Source: a virus
Reading direction: 5' to 3' (one strand)
IMG/VR virus record: IMGVR_UViG_3300046791_000267
Span: 1-44,085 of that record
DNA: 44,085 nucleotides
The position numbers and the translations under genes were made by a program. Numbering within the stretch: position 1 is the first letter of the stretch; each line of letters begins with the position of its first letter. Shown here piece after piece: positions 8,113 to 17,082 of this stretch. The notes beneath the pieces were generated by a model. That model did no database searches. It was not told where the DNA came from and worked only from the letters and a program-made list of their open reading frames with translations.

Positions 8113-8889
8113 ATGCCGATTCCCGGTGGCTTTACGATTCACTCCACCGAGGCGGTGCTGCTGCCTGGGTGGATCATTCCCGCGGTCTCACCGCTCGAGG
8201 CGCTGTACGCCACCAGCGTGGGCGATTCCGACTGCTCGAGCGGCAGCACCCGCGTGGAGTCTTTCGCTACGCTCGAGGACGAGGAGGACGAAATGGGGCG
8301 GATTCTGATTCACACTTCGACGTCGGACTACTCGGGTTCTGACTGGGTTCTGAACAACACCAGCGCCCCGATCGTCGGGCCGCCGCGCGCGCGGCTCGAG
8401 TATCCGCTGCTGCGCCGCACCGGCCTGGTGGTCTGGGATATCGTCGGGAAGGTGTTCAACCTGGAGACCCCGCCAGGCTCTGGTTTCGGGCACGCCCAGG
8501 TGTACGAATGGGAGCTGCTCGTGGACGGGGCCTCGCTCTCCCCGCCGGTGATTTTCACCTGGGCGGATAATTCGATCATTGCGGTGGAATCGCTCCACTT
8601 CCTCCACGCCGAGCTGCGAATCTGCGGCTCGGTGCTCACCGAAACGGCGCCTGGATCGGGGATTGATCCGACCTACTACGATCTGGAGGTGCGATGGGTG
8701 ATCCGCGATCTATCGGGCGCGACGATCATTCCCGCGGCCGCGCAGCTGCAGAATGCCCGCCCGGTGATCGACGGCACCGTGCACCGGGAACTATCCTGGT
8801 CGCTGCGCAAACAGGTGGCCACCGGCGGGAACCGAATCGACGTCCAAAGCTGGAATTGCTACCAGCCTGAATACACCCACCCGGGATAA
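8113..8889 (+). CDS. Unknown protein of the head-tail connector region
   Basis: 258 residues, starting 3 bases after the previous stop. I do not recognise it. It is beta-rich by inspection, with an acidic patch EDEEDE near residues 56-61 and many alternating hydrophobic strands, and it has no signal peptide or membrane segment. A 'VYEWELLVDGASLSPPVIFTW' section (about 135-155) suggests a beta-sandwich. It sits inside the structural run between the gpU-like gene and the hydrolase-like gene, so a virion component is likely but unproven. Confidence 0.65.
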   Translation: MPIPGGFTIHSTEAVLLPGWIIPAVSPLEALYATSVGDSDCSSGSTRVESFATLEDEEDEMGRILIHTSTSDYSGSDWVLNNTSAPIVGPPRARLEYPLLRRTGLVVWDIVGKVFNLETPPGSGFGHAQVYEWELLVDGASLSPPVIFTWADNSIIAVESLHFLHAELRICGSVLTETAPGSGIDPTYYDLEVRWVIRDLSGATIIPAAAQLQNARPVIDGTVHRELSWSLRKQVATGGNRIDVQSWNCYQPEYTHPG

Positions 8890-8894
8890 CCACC

Positions 8895-9953
8895 ATGCCC
8901 GCCGCAATTCCCACCTTTGCCGATCAGCGCTGGGGCCCGAATACCTGGTGCAAATTCGACTATTACCAGAACCCCACGCGGGTTTCGGTCGATGCGAAAC
9001 ACCCCCAGGGCCAGAACCCCGTGCTGTTCCTTCGCCACCCCGGCGGCGGCACCGTGGGCTCGCACCAGTGGTATCGGAACAGCGCGCAAACCGATTTTTT
9101 CTATTTCATTCAATGGCTGCTCGGCGGCGCCTGTGTTGGCGATCCGAGCGGGCTGCAGGGTGCGCAGGCTGGCACCGAGCCCTCGCGCCACTGGGATATC
9201 CTGAGTTTCACGAGCGGCCAGCAGACGCACGACGTTACCGCGATCAATCGCTCCATTTCGCTGTTCTCCCAGGCCGCGGTGCGCGACTGCCAGCGGGGTG
9301 TGGCCTCCTGCAAGCACCTGCTGGTGGACTACGGCGGGAATCCCAATCGGTCCAGCTGGCTCGCGGAAAGTTACGGCTCCACCCTGATGGGCGTGGGCCA
9401 GCTCAAGCCCCCGCGCCTGGGCAGCGGGAACCTGCGCGCCTGGACGGATCGAATCGGTGACCCCAACACCCACGATTCCAGACTGAAGGGCGGAATCTGG
9501 ATCTCGGGCCCCGTGGACCTGCGCAAGCTCGCCGGCGTGGAATATTTCCACTACTCGCGCACCACCGGGATTTTCGGCACCCATTCGGACAACGGCGCCG
9601 AATACAGCAACCTGCCGGCGGACCTGAAAGAGGCCATGAGCGCCCGGGCCTTTATCGAGCGCGGGGATACGGCCTACTACTCGGGGTTCTATATGACGTT
9701 CGTGCAGGCGGGGGACCACGTGAACCCGTTCGGGGACCCCAACGTGGTGGGCTCGAATCTGCACGACTCGCGCCAGCTCACGGATATGACCACCGCGCTG
9801 TCGAATGCCGGCCTGCCCTACGGTTCGAAGCTGCTGCAGCCGGGCGAGGTGGTGAACACCAGCTGGCCGGTGGGCCCCAACCCCACCGCGCTGGCGATCT
9901 ACCAGGATTATGAGAACTACCTGGCGAACCTGATCCCCGCCGGCGGCCCCTGA
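8895..9953 (+). CDS. Putative alpha/beta-hydrolase-like protein
   Basis: 352 residues. Features seen: PVLFLRHPGGGT (residues 42-53), like the strand plus HGGG-type oxyanion loop of esterases; HLLVDYGGNP (141-150); AESYGS (157-162), a nucleophile-elbow-like motif with candidate Ser159, resembling the ESYG of serine carboxypeptidases more than the classic GxSxG; and QAGDHVNPFGDP (271-282), resembling the acid/His end of a triad. There is no signal peptide. It lies between the connector genes and the tail sheath block, so it could be virion-associated, for example a surface-degrading esterase. The catalytic assignment is inference. A purely structural role remains possible. Confidence 0.5.
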   Translation: MPAAIPTFADQRWGPNTWCKFDYYQNPTRVSVDAKHPQGQNPVLFLRHPGGGTVGSHQWYRNSAQTDFFYFIQWLLGGACVGDPSGLQGAQAGTEPSRHWDILSFTSGQQTHDVTAINRSISLFSQAAVRDCQRGVASCKHLLVDYGGNPNRSSWLAESYGSTLMGVGQLKPPRLGSGNLRAWTDRIGDPNTHDSRLKGGIWISGPVDLRKLAGVEYFHYSRTTGIFGTHSDNGAEYSNLPADLKEAMSARAFIERGDTAYYSGFYMTFVQAGDHVNPFGDPNVVGSNLHDSRQLTDMTTALSNAGLPYGSKLLQPGEVVNTSWPVGPNPTALAIYQDYENYLANLIPAGGP

Positions 9954-9995
9954 GAACCCTTCCGACCGCCCCCCCACGGTGATAGTTTCGGGTCC

Positions 9996-10241
9996 ATGAA
10001 GGTGCACGTTCTGCCGAAGCCCGGGCGCACCGTGCTACTGCCGGGCCTGAACCTGCCGCTGGCGCCCGAGGGCACCGTGGTCGAATACTCGGCCCACTGG
10101 GTGCGCCGCATGCTCGACGGGGATATCGAGGTGCGCGAGCTCGAGCAGGCCGCCACCGCCACGCCGGCAGCACCGCCGCCCGCCGCGATCGAAACCCAGC
10201 CCGCAGACAAGCCCCGCGAATCCACCCGCCGGAAACCCTGA
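9996..10241 (+). CDS. DUF2635 family protein (Mu gp38-like)
   Basis: 81 residues. The start 'MKVHVLPKPGRTVLLPGLNLPLAPEG' and the 'VEYSAHWVRRMLDGDIEV' segment (residues 29-46) fit DUF2635, small proteins encoded just before the sheath gene in Mu-like phages. The remaining C-terminal half is Ala/Pro-rich and disordered. It ends 3 bases before the sheath start. The biochemical role of the family is not established. Confidence 0.8.
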   Translation: MKVHVLPKPGRTVLLPGLNLPLAPEGTVVEYSAHWVRRMLDGDIEVRELEQAATATPAAPPPAAIETQPADKPRESTRRKP

Positions 10242-10244
10242 ACC

Positions 10245-11711
10245 ATGGTCCTTTTCGATCTCCTGCCCGCCACCACCCGCTCCCCGCTCACCTACGTGGA
10301 GATCGCGCCCTCGCGCTCTGCGAATGCCCTGGCGCTCAAGCCCTACAAGGTGCTCCTGATCGGGCAGAAGCGCTCGGGCGCCGTGGCGGCGCTCACGCTC
10401 ACGCGGGTGACCAGTGCCGCGGCCGCCAGGACTCAATTCGGCGCGGGCTCGCACCTGTCCGAAATGGTGGCCACGTTCCTGAAAAACAACAAGGCCACGG
10501 AATGCTGGGCGCTGCCCACGCTTGACGGGGTGGGCGCCACCGCCGAGATCCGCACTCTGGCGTTCGGCGGCACGGTGACGGCCGCGGGCGTGCTGGCCTA
10601 CTATTTCGGCGGGCACCGCATCGCGGTGGCCGTGGCGAACGGGGAGGCCTCCAACACCACCGCGGCGAACCTGGCCGCGGCGATGGCGCTCGATCCCGAT
10701 CTGCCTTTCATTTTCAGCGTGGCCACCAACGTGGTGACGATCACCGCGAAAAACGCCGGCGCCTGCGGCTCGGAAATCTCGGTGCGCCATTCCTACGGCG
10801 CGAACGAGGCGCTGCCCACGGGCATGACGGTGGTGCAGACGGTGACCACGCCCGGCGCGGGCACCGTGAACTACGCCACGGTGGGGATCGTGGGAATCAT
10901 CGCCCCGAACCAATACGACGTCATCGTGGTGGACAATAACGACGCCACCAACCTGGCCACGATCACCGCCGACCTGGCCGACCGCTGGGGCCCGGTGCGC
11001 CAGACCGAGGGCGTGGTAATCAGCGGCTTCGCCGGCGATCTCTCGGCCGCGCTCGCGCAGGGCGCGCTGCTCAATTCCGAATTCTCCTCGCAGACGCCTG
11101 CGAAGAATGCCCCGCAGCCCTCCTGGATCTGGGCCGCGGCGCTGGGCGCGAACGTGGCCTATTACGGCGCGCAGGATCCCGCCCGCGGGTTCAACACAAT
11201 CCCGCTGCAGGGCATTCTCCCGCCGGCGAGCGCGGACCGCTACACGCCCCAGGAGAAGGAATCGCTGCTGCACACCGGGATGGCCACCTACCAGGTGAGC
11301 GCGGACGGCACCGTGCAGATGCACCGCCTGATTTCGAACTACCAGTTTGCCCCGGGCGGATCGGCAGATACCACCTATCTCGATCTGAACACGGTGCTCA
11401 CGCTGGCTTTCATGCGATACGACTGGCGCACGACCTGGCAGAACCGCTACCCGCGCCACAAGCTGGCGAACGACGGGACGAATTTCGCACCCGGCCAGCC
11501 GATTATGACGCCCGAGCGCGGGCGCGCCGAGGCGGCCACCTGGGGCGCGAAGATGGAGGCCGCGGGCTATCTCGAGGGCCTCGATCAGTTCAAGGCCGAC
11601 CTGGTGGTGGAGCGCAACGCAAACGATCCCACCCGGCTCGATTTCCTCCTCCCCGTCAACCTGGTGAACCAGCTGCAGGTGATCGCCGCGCGCCTGGAAT
11701 TCACCGTCTAA
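10245..11711 (+). CDS. Contractile tail sheath protein (Mu gpL-like)
   Basis: 488 residues, in the range of Mu gpL. The sheath polymerises around the tube in an extended state and contracts to drive the tube into the cell. The start 'LPATTRSPLTYVEIAPSRSANALALKPYKVLLIGQK' is typical of Mu-type sheaths, as is the C-terminal 'RNANDPTRLDFLLPVNLVNQLQVIAARLEFTV'. The central domain, from about residue 95 to 215, is an inserted beta-rich module. It is followed by the tube gene after 30 bases. This gene makes the phage a myovirus. Confidence 0.95.
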   Translation: MVLFDLLPATTRSPLTYVEIAPSRSANALALKPYKVLLIGQKRSGAVAALTLTRVTSAAAARTQFGAGSHLSEMVATFLKNNKATECWALPTLDGVGATAEIRTLAFGGTVTAAGVLAYYFGGHRIAVAVANGEASNTTAANLAAAMALDPDLPFIFSVATNVVTITAKNAGACGSEISVRHSYGANEALPTGMTVVQTVTTPGAGTVNYATVGIVGIIAPNQYDVIVVDNNDATNLATITADLADRWGPVRQTEGVVISGFAGDLSAALAQGALLNSEFSSQTPAKNAPQPSWIWAAALGANVAYYGAQDPARGFNTIPLQGILPPASADRYTPQEKESLLHTGMATYQVSADGTVQMHRLISNYQFAPGGSADTTYLDLNTVLTLAFMRYDWRTTWQNRYPRHKLANDGTNFAPGQPIMTPERGRAEAATWGAKMEAAGYLEGLDQFKADLVVERNANDPTRLDFLLPVNLVNQLQVIAARLEFTV

Positions 11712-11741
11712 TCCGCCGAGCACCCCTAAGAGGTTTTCCAC

Positions 11742-12116
11742 GTGGCACTCAATTCGAAATCCAGCCGGGTGGCCGGCAGCTGCTTTATTGCGATCAACGG
11801 CACCACGCTGGCGGTGAAGTCCAACGTGAAAATCGGGATGGGCACCGAAAAGCGCACGATCGTGATCGGCCAGGACGGAATCCACGGTTTCAAGGGCGAG
11901 TATCAGGCGCCCTTTATCGAGTTCACCGCCACGAATCGAAACGATCTGGACCTGAAGGCCCTGCTGGCCTCGGAAAACAACACGGTGACGGCCCAGCAGC
12001 CGGGCGGAAAAACCTACGCCCTGCGCGGCGCCTGGCAGGCCGGCGACGGCGAGGTGAACCTGGACGAGGGCGAGCTCACCCTGCGATTCGAAGGGCTCTC
12101 GATCGACGAAATCTAA
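11742..12116 (+). CDS. Tail tube protein (Mu gpM-like)
   Basis: 124 residues from a GTG with a good Shine-Dalgarno (AAGAG about 10 bases upstream). It forms the inner tube beneath the sheath. The pattern 'GSCFIAINGTTLAVKSNVKIGMGTEKRTIVIGQDGIHGFKGEYQAPFIEF' fits the Mu-type tube family (Phage_tube): an N-terminal strand pair, an exposed loop, then a barrel. The C-terminus ends in 'LTLRFEGLSIDEI', again usual. The order sheath-tube-chaperone matches Mu. Confidence 0.9.
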   Translation: MALNSKSSRVAGSCFIAINGTTLAVKSNVKIGMGTEKRTIVIGQDGIHGFKGEYQAPFIEFTATNRNDLDLKALLASENNTVTAQQPGGKTYALRGAWQAGDGEVNLDEGELTLRFEGLSIDEI

Positions 12117-12121
12117 TCCCG

Positions 12122-12520
12122 ATGGAAAATGCCCCCCACGGCAATGGAACCGAGGAGCGCGGGCTCCTCGAGAATGCGGCCAATCTCACCGGCGTGACCC
12201 TCGGCCGCGATGACCAGCCCCAGGTTTTCAAGCTCACCCAGCCGATCGAATTCGAGGGCGAGAAGGTCTCGGAGATCACCCTGCAGCCCCTCAAGGGCAA
12301 GGTCATGCGCCACGTGGCCATGCCGATCGGATCGCAGGATGCCGCGGCCATGATGTCCACCCCCGACTGGTATCTGAAGGTGGCGGCGGCGGCCTCGGGC
12401 CGGCCTTCCGAATTCTTCGATGAGCTCGCGGGCCCCGATGTGCTGCGCCTGATGGTTCTGGTTCTGGGCATGCAAGGAAATTTTTTCTCGGGGACTGGCG
12501 GCAAGCCCTCGCGGCTCTAG
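12122..12520 (+). CDS. Tail assembly chaperone, short form (Mu gp41-like)
   Basis: 132 residues. In contractile and long non-contractile phages, a pair of chaperones with a shared N-terminus wraps the tape measure protein while the tube polymerises. This is the shorter, zero-frame product. Its core 'FKLTQPIEFEGEKVSEITLQPLKGKVMRHVAMP' fits the Mu gp41-like family (Phage_TAC_7). Near its 3' end is a -1 slippery heptamer, so a fraction of ribosomes should make the longer form listed separately. It is followed directly by the tape measure gene. Confidence 0.85.
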   Translation: MENAPHGNGTEERGLLENAANLTGVTLGRDDQPQVFKLTQPIEFEGEKVSEITLQPLKGKVMRHVAMPIGSQDAAAMMSTPDWYLKVAAAASGRPSEFFDELAGPDVLRLMVLVLGMQGNFFSGTGGKPSRL

Positions 12521-12630
12521 CGCTGACTTTCCACTGGTCCCCTACCGAGCTGCTCGATATGACCGCCGGGGAGCTGCTATGGTGGCTCGAGGTGCACAAA
12601 ATCGCGGCTGACGCCCTGAAGGCGAGGTAA
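12122..12630 (+). CDS. Tail assembly chaperone, long form by -1 frameshift
   Basis: Ribosomes slipping back one base at 12478-12484 leave the zero frame (which stops at 12518-12520) and read on to TAA at 12628-12630. The added part is about 48 residues and contains HWSPTELLDMTAGELLWWLE, a typical GpE/gp42-type chaperone tail with paired Trp residues. Without slippage this stretch has no start codon or ribosome binding site of its own, and the tape measure gene begins 2 bases after its stop. Total length would be about 169 residues. The frameshift is inferred from sequence and from known Mu, P2 and lambda precedents. Confidence 0.8.
12478..12484 (+). promoter_or_regulatory. -1 ribosomal slippery site
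   Basis: The heptamer A-AAT-TTT fits X-XXY-YYZ in the zero frame of the chaperone gene, with the P-site AAT and A-site TTT both able to re-pair one base upstream (AAA and TTT). The run continues as T-TTT-TTC at 12481-12487, so a second overlapping register is also slippery. Six consecutive T residues are rare in this high-GC genome. Both products are conserved chaperone modules in Mu-like phages. Confidence 0.8.
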
Positions 12631-12632
12631 CC

Positions 12633-14273
12633 ATGGCGCACGATTTCCCGCTGGCCGTAGTGATCCACGCGGTGGACAAGGCCTCGAAACCGCTGGCCGC
12701 GCTCGCCGGGCGAATGAATGCCTTCGCGCGGCACACCACCGAGCTCGGCCACTCGCTCACGTTCGGGATCACCGCCCCCGTGGCCGCGCTGTTCACGCTG
12801 GCGGCCCACCAGGCGCTGCACGCCGAGGAGGCGCTGTTTCGCCTGCAGGATGCCGCCGGCGGCGCCACCGAGGAGCTGGAACACGCGGTGAAGGCCGCCG
12901 GCGAGCTGGGCGGCGGCCTGTTCGATCCCGCGGACACCGCCGACGCCCTGGCCGCCATGGTGAAGCTGGGCACCACGCTGGACCAGGCGCTGGCCTCGGT
13001 GGCCTCCACCACCGATCTCGCCATTGCGAGCTCCACCGGCCTCGCCGAATCCACCGGCCTCACCCTGAAAATCATTCGGGCCTACGGCCTCGAGCTCTCC
13101 GACGTCGCACACGTGACGGACGTTCTGGCGAAGGCGAACGCGGGCACCGATATCGGCCTCGCCGGTCTGGCCGACAACCTGATTTCCCTTTCCCCCCTCG
13201 CGCACTCCGCGGGCCTGCAGCTCGCCGATGTAGCGGCCACGGTGGTGGCTCTGAGCAAGGTGAACGCCAACCCCGTGGCCGTGCTGCGCGCATCGATGGC
13301 GGCGCTGCTCAATCCGACGAAAAAGGTGGCCGAATCCCTGGCCAAGCTGAAAATTCGCCGGGAGGACATTTTTCGATCGAACGGCGCGCTGCGCTCCATG
13401 GCCGATATCGTCCAGGTGCTCGAGCAGCACGGCGCGAAGGCCGGCGATCTGCTGGCCATTTTCGGAAAGAGGGCCGGGCCGGGGATGACCGCGCTACTCG
13501 CCCAGGGCTCGGAGGCCATGCGAAAGAATGCCGCGGGGTTCGATCAGGTGGGATTCGCGCACGAGCGCGCCGCGGTGCGCGCCGAATCGGCCGAGGGTTC
13601 CATGCGCCGTCTGAAGGTTTCGCTGCAGGAGCTGGGCACCACGATCGGGAACAGCGGGATAATCCAATACCTGAACGATGTGACGAAAGGCCTGGTGAAG
13701 CTGGTTCACGAGGCGAACGCGGCTGATCCCAGGATCGTGAAGGTTTTCGTGGCGATCGCGGCCGGCGCCGCGGTGCTCGGGCCGGTGATCTGGACGATCG
13801 GGAAGATGATCACCGCCCTATCGGCCTTCGCGGCCGCCTGGGGATGGCTGGTCGAGGCCGTGGGCGTGGCCGCGGTGGCGCTCGCCCTTCCAGCCGAGGC
13901 GATCGCAGCGCTGATCCTGGCGATCCCCGTGGCCGTGGGCGCGCTGATCTACTTCCGCCATGAGATCGGGAAGTTTTTCGGTGACCTGGCGGACACGCTG
14001 AAGGGCTGGGCCGATTCGATCGCCAATACCAAGGCCTGGAAGGCCTTCGAATGGATCATTTCCGCCGGCCAGCTCGGGCTCGAGGGCCCGGCCGCGGGCA
14101 CCGGCGCGCTGGGTGCTGCCGGTGGAAAAGCGCTCGCCGGCGCGGCGCCGGTGGGCTCGGCCGATGTGCGCGTATCCTTCGAAAACGCCCCGCCCGGCAT
14201 GCGCGCCGTGGTGGCCGGCCAGCACGGAATCGACCTGGGCCTGGATGTGGGCTATTCGATGGCCGGGGACTGA
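12633..14273 (+). CDS. Tail tape measure protein
   Basis: 546 residues, which by the usual 0.15 nm per residue predicts a tail of roughly 80 nm. It sets tail length and is probably released into the host envelope on ejection. The N-terminal two thirds are helical with the TP901-type core pattern ('GGELGG...', 'AMVKLG', repeated 'LSPLAHSAG-QLADVAATVVAL', residues 85-215). Residues 369-441 are strongly hydrophobic, with two to three possible membrane-spanning helices, as common in tape measures. The start has a GAGG ribosome binding site. It is preceded by the chaperone pair, the normal order. Confidence 0.93.
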   Translation: MAHDFPLAVVIHAVDKASKPLAALAGRMNAFARHTTELGHSLTFGITAPVAALFTLAAHQALHAEEALFRLQDAAGGATEELEHAVKAAGELGGGLFDPADTADALAAMVKLGTTLDQALASVASTTDLAIASSTGLAESTGLTLKIIRAYGLELSDVAHVTDVLAKANAGTDIGLAGLADNLISLSPLAHSAGLQLADVAATVVALSKVNANPVAVLRASMAALLNPTKKVAESLAKLKIRREDIFRSNGALRSMADIVQVLEQHGAKAGDLLAIFGKRAGPGMTALLAQGSEAMRKNAAGFDQVGFAHERAAVRAESAEGSMRRLKVSLQELGTTIGNSGIIQYLNDVTKGLVKLVHEANAADPRIVKVFVAIAAGAAVLGPVIWTIGKMITALSAFAAAWGWLVEAVGVAAVALALPAEAIAALILAIPVAVGALIYFRHEIGKFFGDLADTLKGWADSIANTKAWKAFEWIISAGQLGLEGPAAGTGALGAAGGKALAGAAPVGSADVRVSFENAPPGMRAVVAGQHGIDLGLDVGYSMAGD

Positions 14274-14296
14274 GCGCACCGCGATAGGATCGACCC

Positions 14297-15466
14297 GTGG
14301 CTTTCCCCCGACTCTCCCAGGGCCAATACCGTGGCGTGCTGTTCGGGATCGCGGCGAGCGAGGAGGAGAACGGCCGGCGGCTCTCGGTCGATCCCCTGCC
14401 TGGCCGCGATCTCGCGGTGGTGCAGGATTTCGGCCGCGAACCGCGGACGTTCACCTTCGAGGCTTTCATCGTCGGGCCCGGCTACGCCGATCGCGCCCAG
14501 GCCCTGGTGGACGTCTGCGCGGATCGGAACACGCCCGGCGCCCTCTCCCTTACCTACATCGGCACGGTGGTGGTGCGGCCGAAGGCCTGCATTCGCCGCG
14601 AGCGTTCGGACGAGCTGGGCATGGTGCGGTTCCAGCTCTCTTTCGTCGAATGCGAGGTGCTCAAGCGCCCCGCGCGGAAAACCAGCGGGCTGCAGTCGCT
14701 GGACACCGCGGCCGCCGCGGTTTCGAAGGCCGCCGGCGATGCGGTGGAAACCGGCCTGCTGAACGAGGGCGTGCCGAATGGGGTTCTGACCGCGGCCGGG
14801 GACGAGGTGGCAAAGGCCGGCGCCGCGCTGCAGGTGATCGGCGCGGTGCGCGACTCTGGGGATAAGGCGGCCTCGCTGCTGCGCCAGGCGAATGCCCTTA
14901 TCCGCGATGCCCAGGCGCTCGTGCTCGAGCCCCTGCTGCTCGCCGCGAATCTCTCGAATGCGATCGAGCAGGTGGCCGCGGCCCTGGGAAATGCGCTCGC
15001 CAGCCTGAAAGCCTATGAGGATCTCGCCACGCTGGTGCCCGACGTCCACGTGGATCAATTCTCGAAAACGAATAGCAAGCTGGTTTCGGACGCCACCCAT
15101 TTCGCGGCCGTGGCCGGCTGGGCGCGCGCGGCGGCGCGCGTGGATTGGCCTAGCTACGAGGAGGCCGTGGAGGCGCGGCGAAAAATCGAGGCCGATCTCG
15201 ACGTCCACGAGGGCGACGTATCCGACCCGATTTTTATGGCGATCTGTGAGCTGCGCGCGCGGCTCGCGCTGCAGGTTCCGCCGGCGGACAAAAAGCTGCC
15301 GCACCTGCGCGAGCTCGTGCTGCCCTGCTCGAGATCGGCGATCACCGTGGCCTACCGGCTTTATGACGACGTTCGGCGGGATCAGGAAATCGTGGACCGT
15401 AACCACGTGAAACACCCCTCTTTCCTCTCACCCGCCTACCCGCTGCAGGTGCTTATCGATGCGTGA
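14297..15466 (+). CDS. DNA circularisation / baseplate protein (Mu gpN-like)
   Basis: 389 residues from GTG. The N-terminal 'GQYRGVLFGIAASEEENGRRLSVDPLPGRDLAVVQDFGREPRTFTFEAFIVG' pattern is the conserved N-terminal domain of the Mu gpN family (DNA_circ_N). In Mu the protein is a tail/baseplate component reported to help circularise injected DNA. The centre (residues 130-260) is helical and Ala-rich, and the C-terminal half carries 'YLRDDVRRDQEIVDRNHVKHPSF'-like features typical of the family. It overlaps the gpP-like gene by 8 bases. Confidence 0.9.
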   Translation: MAFPRLSQGQYRGVLFGIAASEEENGRRLSVDPLPGRDLAVVQDFGREPRTFTFEAFIVGPGYADRAQALVDVCADRNTPGALSLTYIGTVVVRPKACIRRERSDELGMVRFQLSFVECEVLKRPARKTSGLQSLDTAAAAVSKAAGDAVETGLLNEGVPNGVLTAAGDEVAKAGAALQVIGAVRDSGDKAASLLRQANALIRDAQALVLEPLLLAANLSNAIEQVAAALGNALASLKAYEDLATLVPDVHVDQFSKTNSKLVSDATHFAAVAGWARAAARVDWPSYEEAVEARRKIEADLDVHEGDVSDPIFMAICELRARLALQVPPADKKLPHLRELVLPCSRSAITVAYRLYDDVRRDQEIVDRNHVKHPSFLSPAYPLQVLIDA

Positions 15467-16574
15467 GACCCTCGAGGTTTTCGTGCGCGGAAAGGTTCTT
15501 TCCGACTGGAAATCGGTCTCGGTCTCGCGCTCGCTCGATACGGCCAGCGGGCAATTCGAGATTTCGAGCCCGGCGCGCGCGCCCTATCCGCTGGCGCCCG
15601 GCGATGCGGTGGAAATCTACGCCGGCGAGGATCTGCTGCTGCGCGGCCACGCGGACCTGGTGGAGCGCTCGATCGGCAGCTCGGAGGCCGGGGTGCGCAT
15701 CGCCGGCCGGGATAACACGGCCGATCTGGTGGACTGCTCGGCCGCGGATAATCCCTCGGAATGGGCCGATATCCTGCTGCCGGCGCTGGTGCGCTCGATT
15801 GCCTTTCCGTTCAACGTGGCCGTGGACGATCTCTCGGCCCCAAAGGCCCCTTTCGAAATCTTCCACCTGCGGCCTGGGGATACGGCCTGGGCGCTGATCG
15901 AGCGCGCCTGCCGGCTGCGCGGGGTTCTGTGCTATTCGGACGGAACGGGCCGCCTGGTGCTGCGCGAGCCCGGCCGCGATATCTCCGAATTCGAGCTGGT
16001 GCTCGGGGACAATCTTTCGGCCGCGCGATTCACCGGCGACGATTCGCAGCGGTTCTCCACCTACACGGTACGCGGCCAGCGCACCGGCTCGGACGCGGCT
16101 TTCGGGGATATCGTGGCGCGCGTCGAGGGCAGCGCCACCGATGCCGGCGCGCGCGGCGGCCGCCACCTGGTGGTTATCGCCGAATCGACGGTGACGAATC
16201 AGACCGCGCAGGAGCGGGCGCAATGGGAGGCCAGCGTGCGCGCGGCGAACGCGGTGCGGTTCGACGCCACCCTGAAAGACTGGCGCAAGGATCCGAGCGA
16301 TTCGAAAAGCCCCCTGTGGGCGATCAATGAGCTGGTGGCGGTGCGCGCGGCCGAGCTCTCCATGGACGGGTATCTGCTCGTGCGCACGGTGACCCTCACC
16401 CAGGATGAGACCGGGCAATCGGCCGAGCTCTCGCTGGTGCGCCGCGACGCCTACCAGCCCCAGCCCGATCTGTCCCTCGAGGATGACGCCCTGAAAAGCT
16501 GGCTCGAGGAGACCACGGATCTGGAATCGGAACCCGATGACGTCGAGGTGGACGACGGGGAGCGGTTCGAATGA
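15459..16574 (+). CDS. Baseplate hub protein (Mu gpP / gp44-like)
   Basis: 371 residues. The opening 'LEVFVRGKVLSDWKSVSVSRSLDTASGQFEIS' and 'LAPGDAVEIYAGEDLLLRGHADLVERS', then 'AGRDNTADLVDCSA', are hallmarks of gpP, related to T4 gp27. It forms the ring at the tip of the tube to which the spike attaches. The C-terminal 40 residues are very acidic (EDD and DDVEVDDGE runs). It overlaps gp45 by 4 bases (ATGA). Confidence 0.93.
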   Translation: MRETLEVFVRGKVLSDWKSVSVSRSLDTASGQFEISSPARAPYPLAPGDAVEIYAGEDLLLRGHADLVERSIGSSEAGVRIAGRDNTADLVDCSAADNPSEWADILLPALVRSIAFPFNVAVDDLSAPKAPFEIFHLRPGDTAWALIERACRLRGVLCYSDGTGRLVLREPGRDISEFELVLGDNLSAARFTGDDSQRFSTYTVRGQRTGSDAAFGDIVARVEGSATDAGARGGRHLVVIAESTVTNQTAQERAQWEASVRAANAVRFDATLKDWRKDPSDSKSPLWAINELVAVRAAELSMDGYLLVRTVTLTQDETGQSAELSLVRRDAYQPQPDLSLEDDALKSWLEETTDLESEPDDVEVDDGERFE

Positions 16575-17080
16575 AACGCCAGCTCGCCAGCCTGCTCGCG
16601 CCCCTGCGCGCGCGGATTTCGTCCATGGTCCTGCGCGGGGTGGTGCGCACCGTGAACGACGGCGCGAAGCTGCAGGAAATGAAAATCGGAACCCTGGGCA
16701 ATTCCGAGCACCGCCGCGCCGAGCGGTTCCAGCCCTTTGGCCTCACCGGCGTGCCCCCCGTGGGCGCCGAGGCCGTGGTGGTCTACCCCCAGGGCAATAG
16801 TGACCACCCGCTGGTGATCGCCTGCGAGGACCGCGCGAGCCGGCCCACCGGGCTCTCCGAGGGCGAGGTGCTGCTGTATTCGACCGGCGGCGCGCGGCTG
16901 TACCTGAAGGCGGACGGTTCGCTGCGAATCACTTCCCAGGACGAGGTGGAGGTGACTGCGGACAAAATCACGGCCACGGCCAGTTCGAATCTCACGCTGA
17001 AGGTGGGCACCCAGAAAATCGAAATCACCACCAGCGGGATCACGATCTCGGCCACCCAGTTCAACGTGAACCAGGTGTAG
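16571..17080 (+). CDS. Baseplate assembly / central spike protein (Mu gp45-like)
   Basis: 169 residues. The pattern 'VRTVNDGAKLQEMKIGTLGNSEHRRAERFQPFGLTGVPPVGAEAVVVYPQGNSDH' is the OB-fold domain of the Mu gp45 / baseplate V family. The C-terminal 60 residues are alternating short strands ('TADKITATASSNLTLKVGTQKIEITTSGITISATQFNV'), the beta-helix of the membrane-piercing spike. It is followed 2 bases later by a PAAR-like tip gene. Confidence 0.9.
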   Translation: MKRQLASLLAPLRARISSMVLRGVVRTVNDGAKLQEMKIGTLGNSEHRRAERFQPFGLTGVPPVGAEAVVVYPQGNSDHPLVIACEDRASRPTGLSEGEVLLYSTGGARLYLKADGSLRITSQDEVEVTADKITATASSNLTLKVGTQKIEITTSGITISATQFNVNQV

Positions 17081-17082
17081 CT

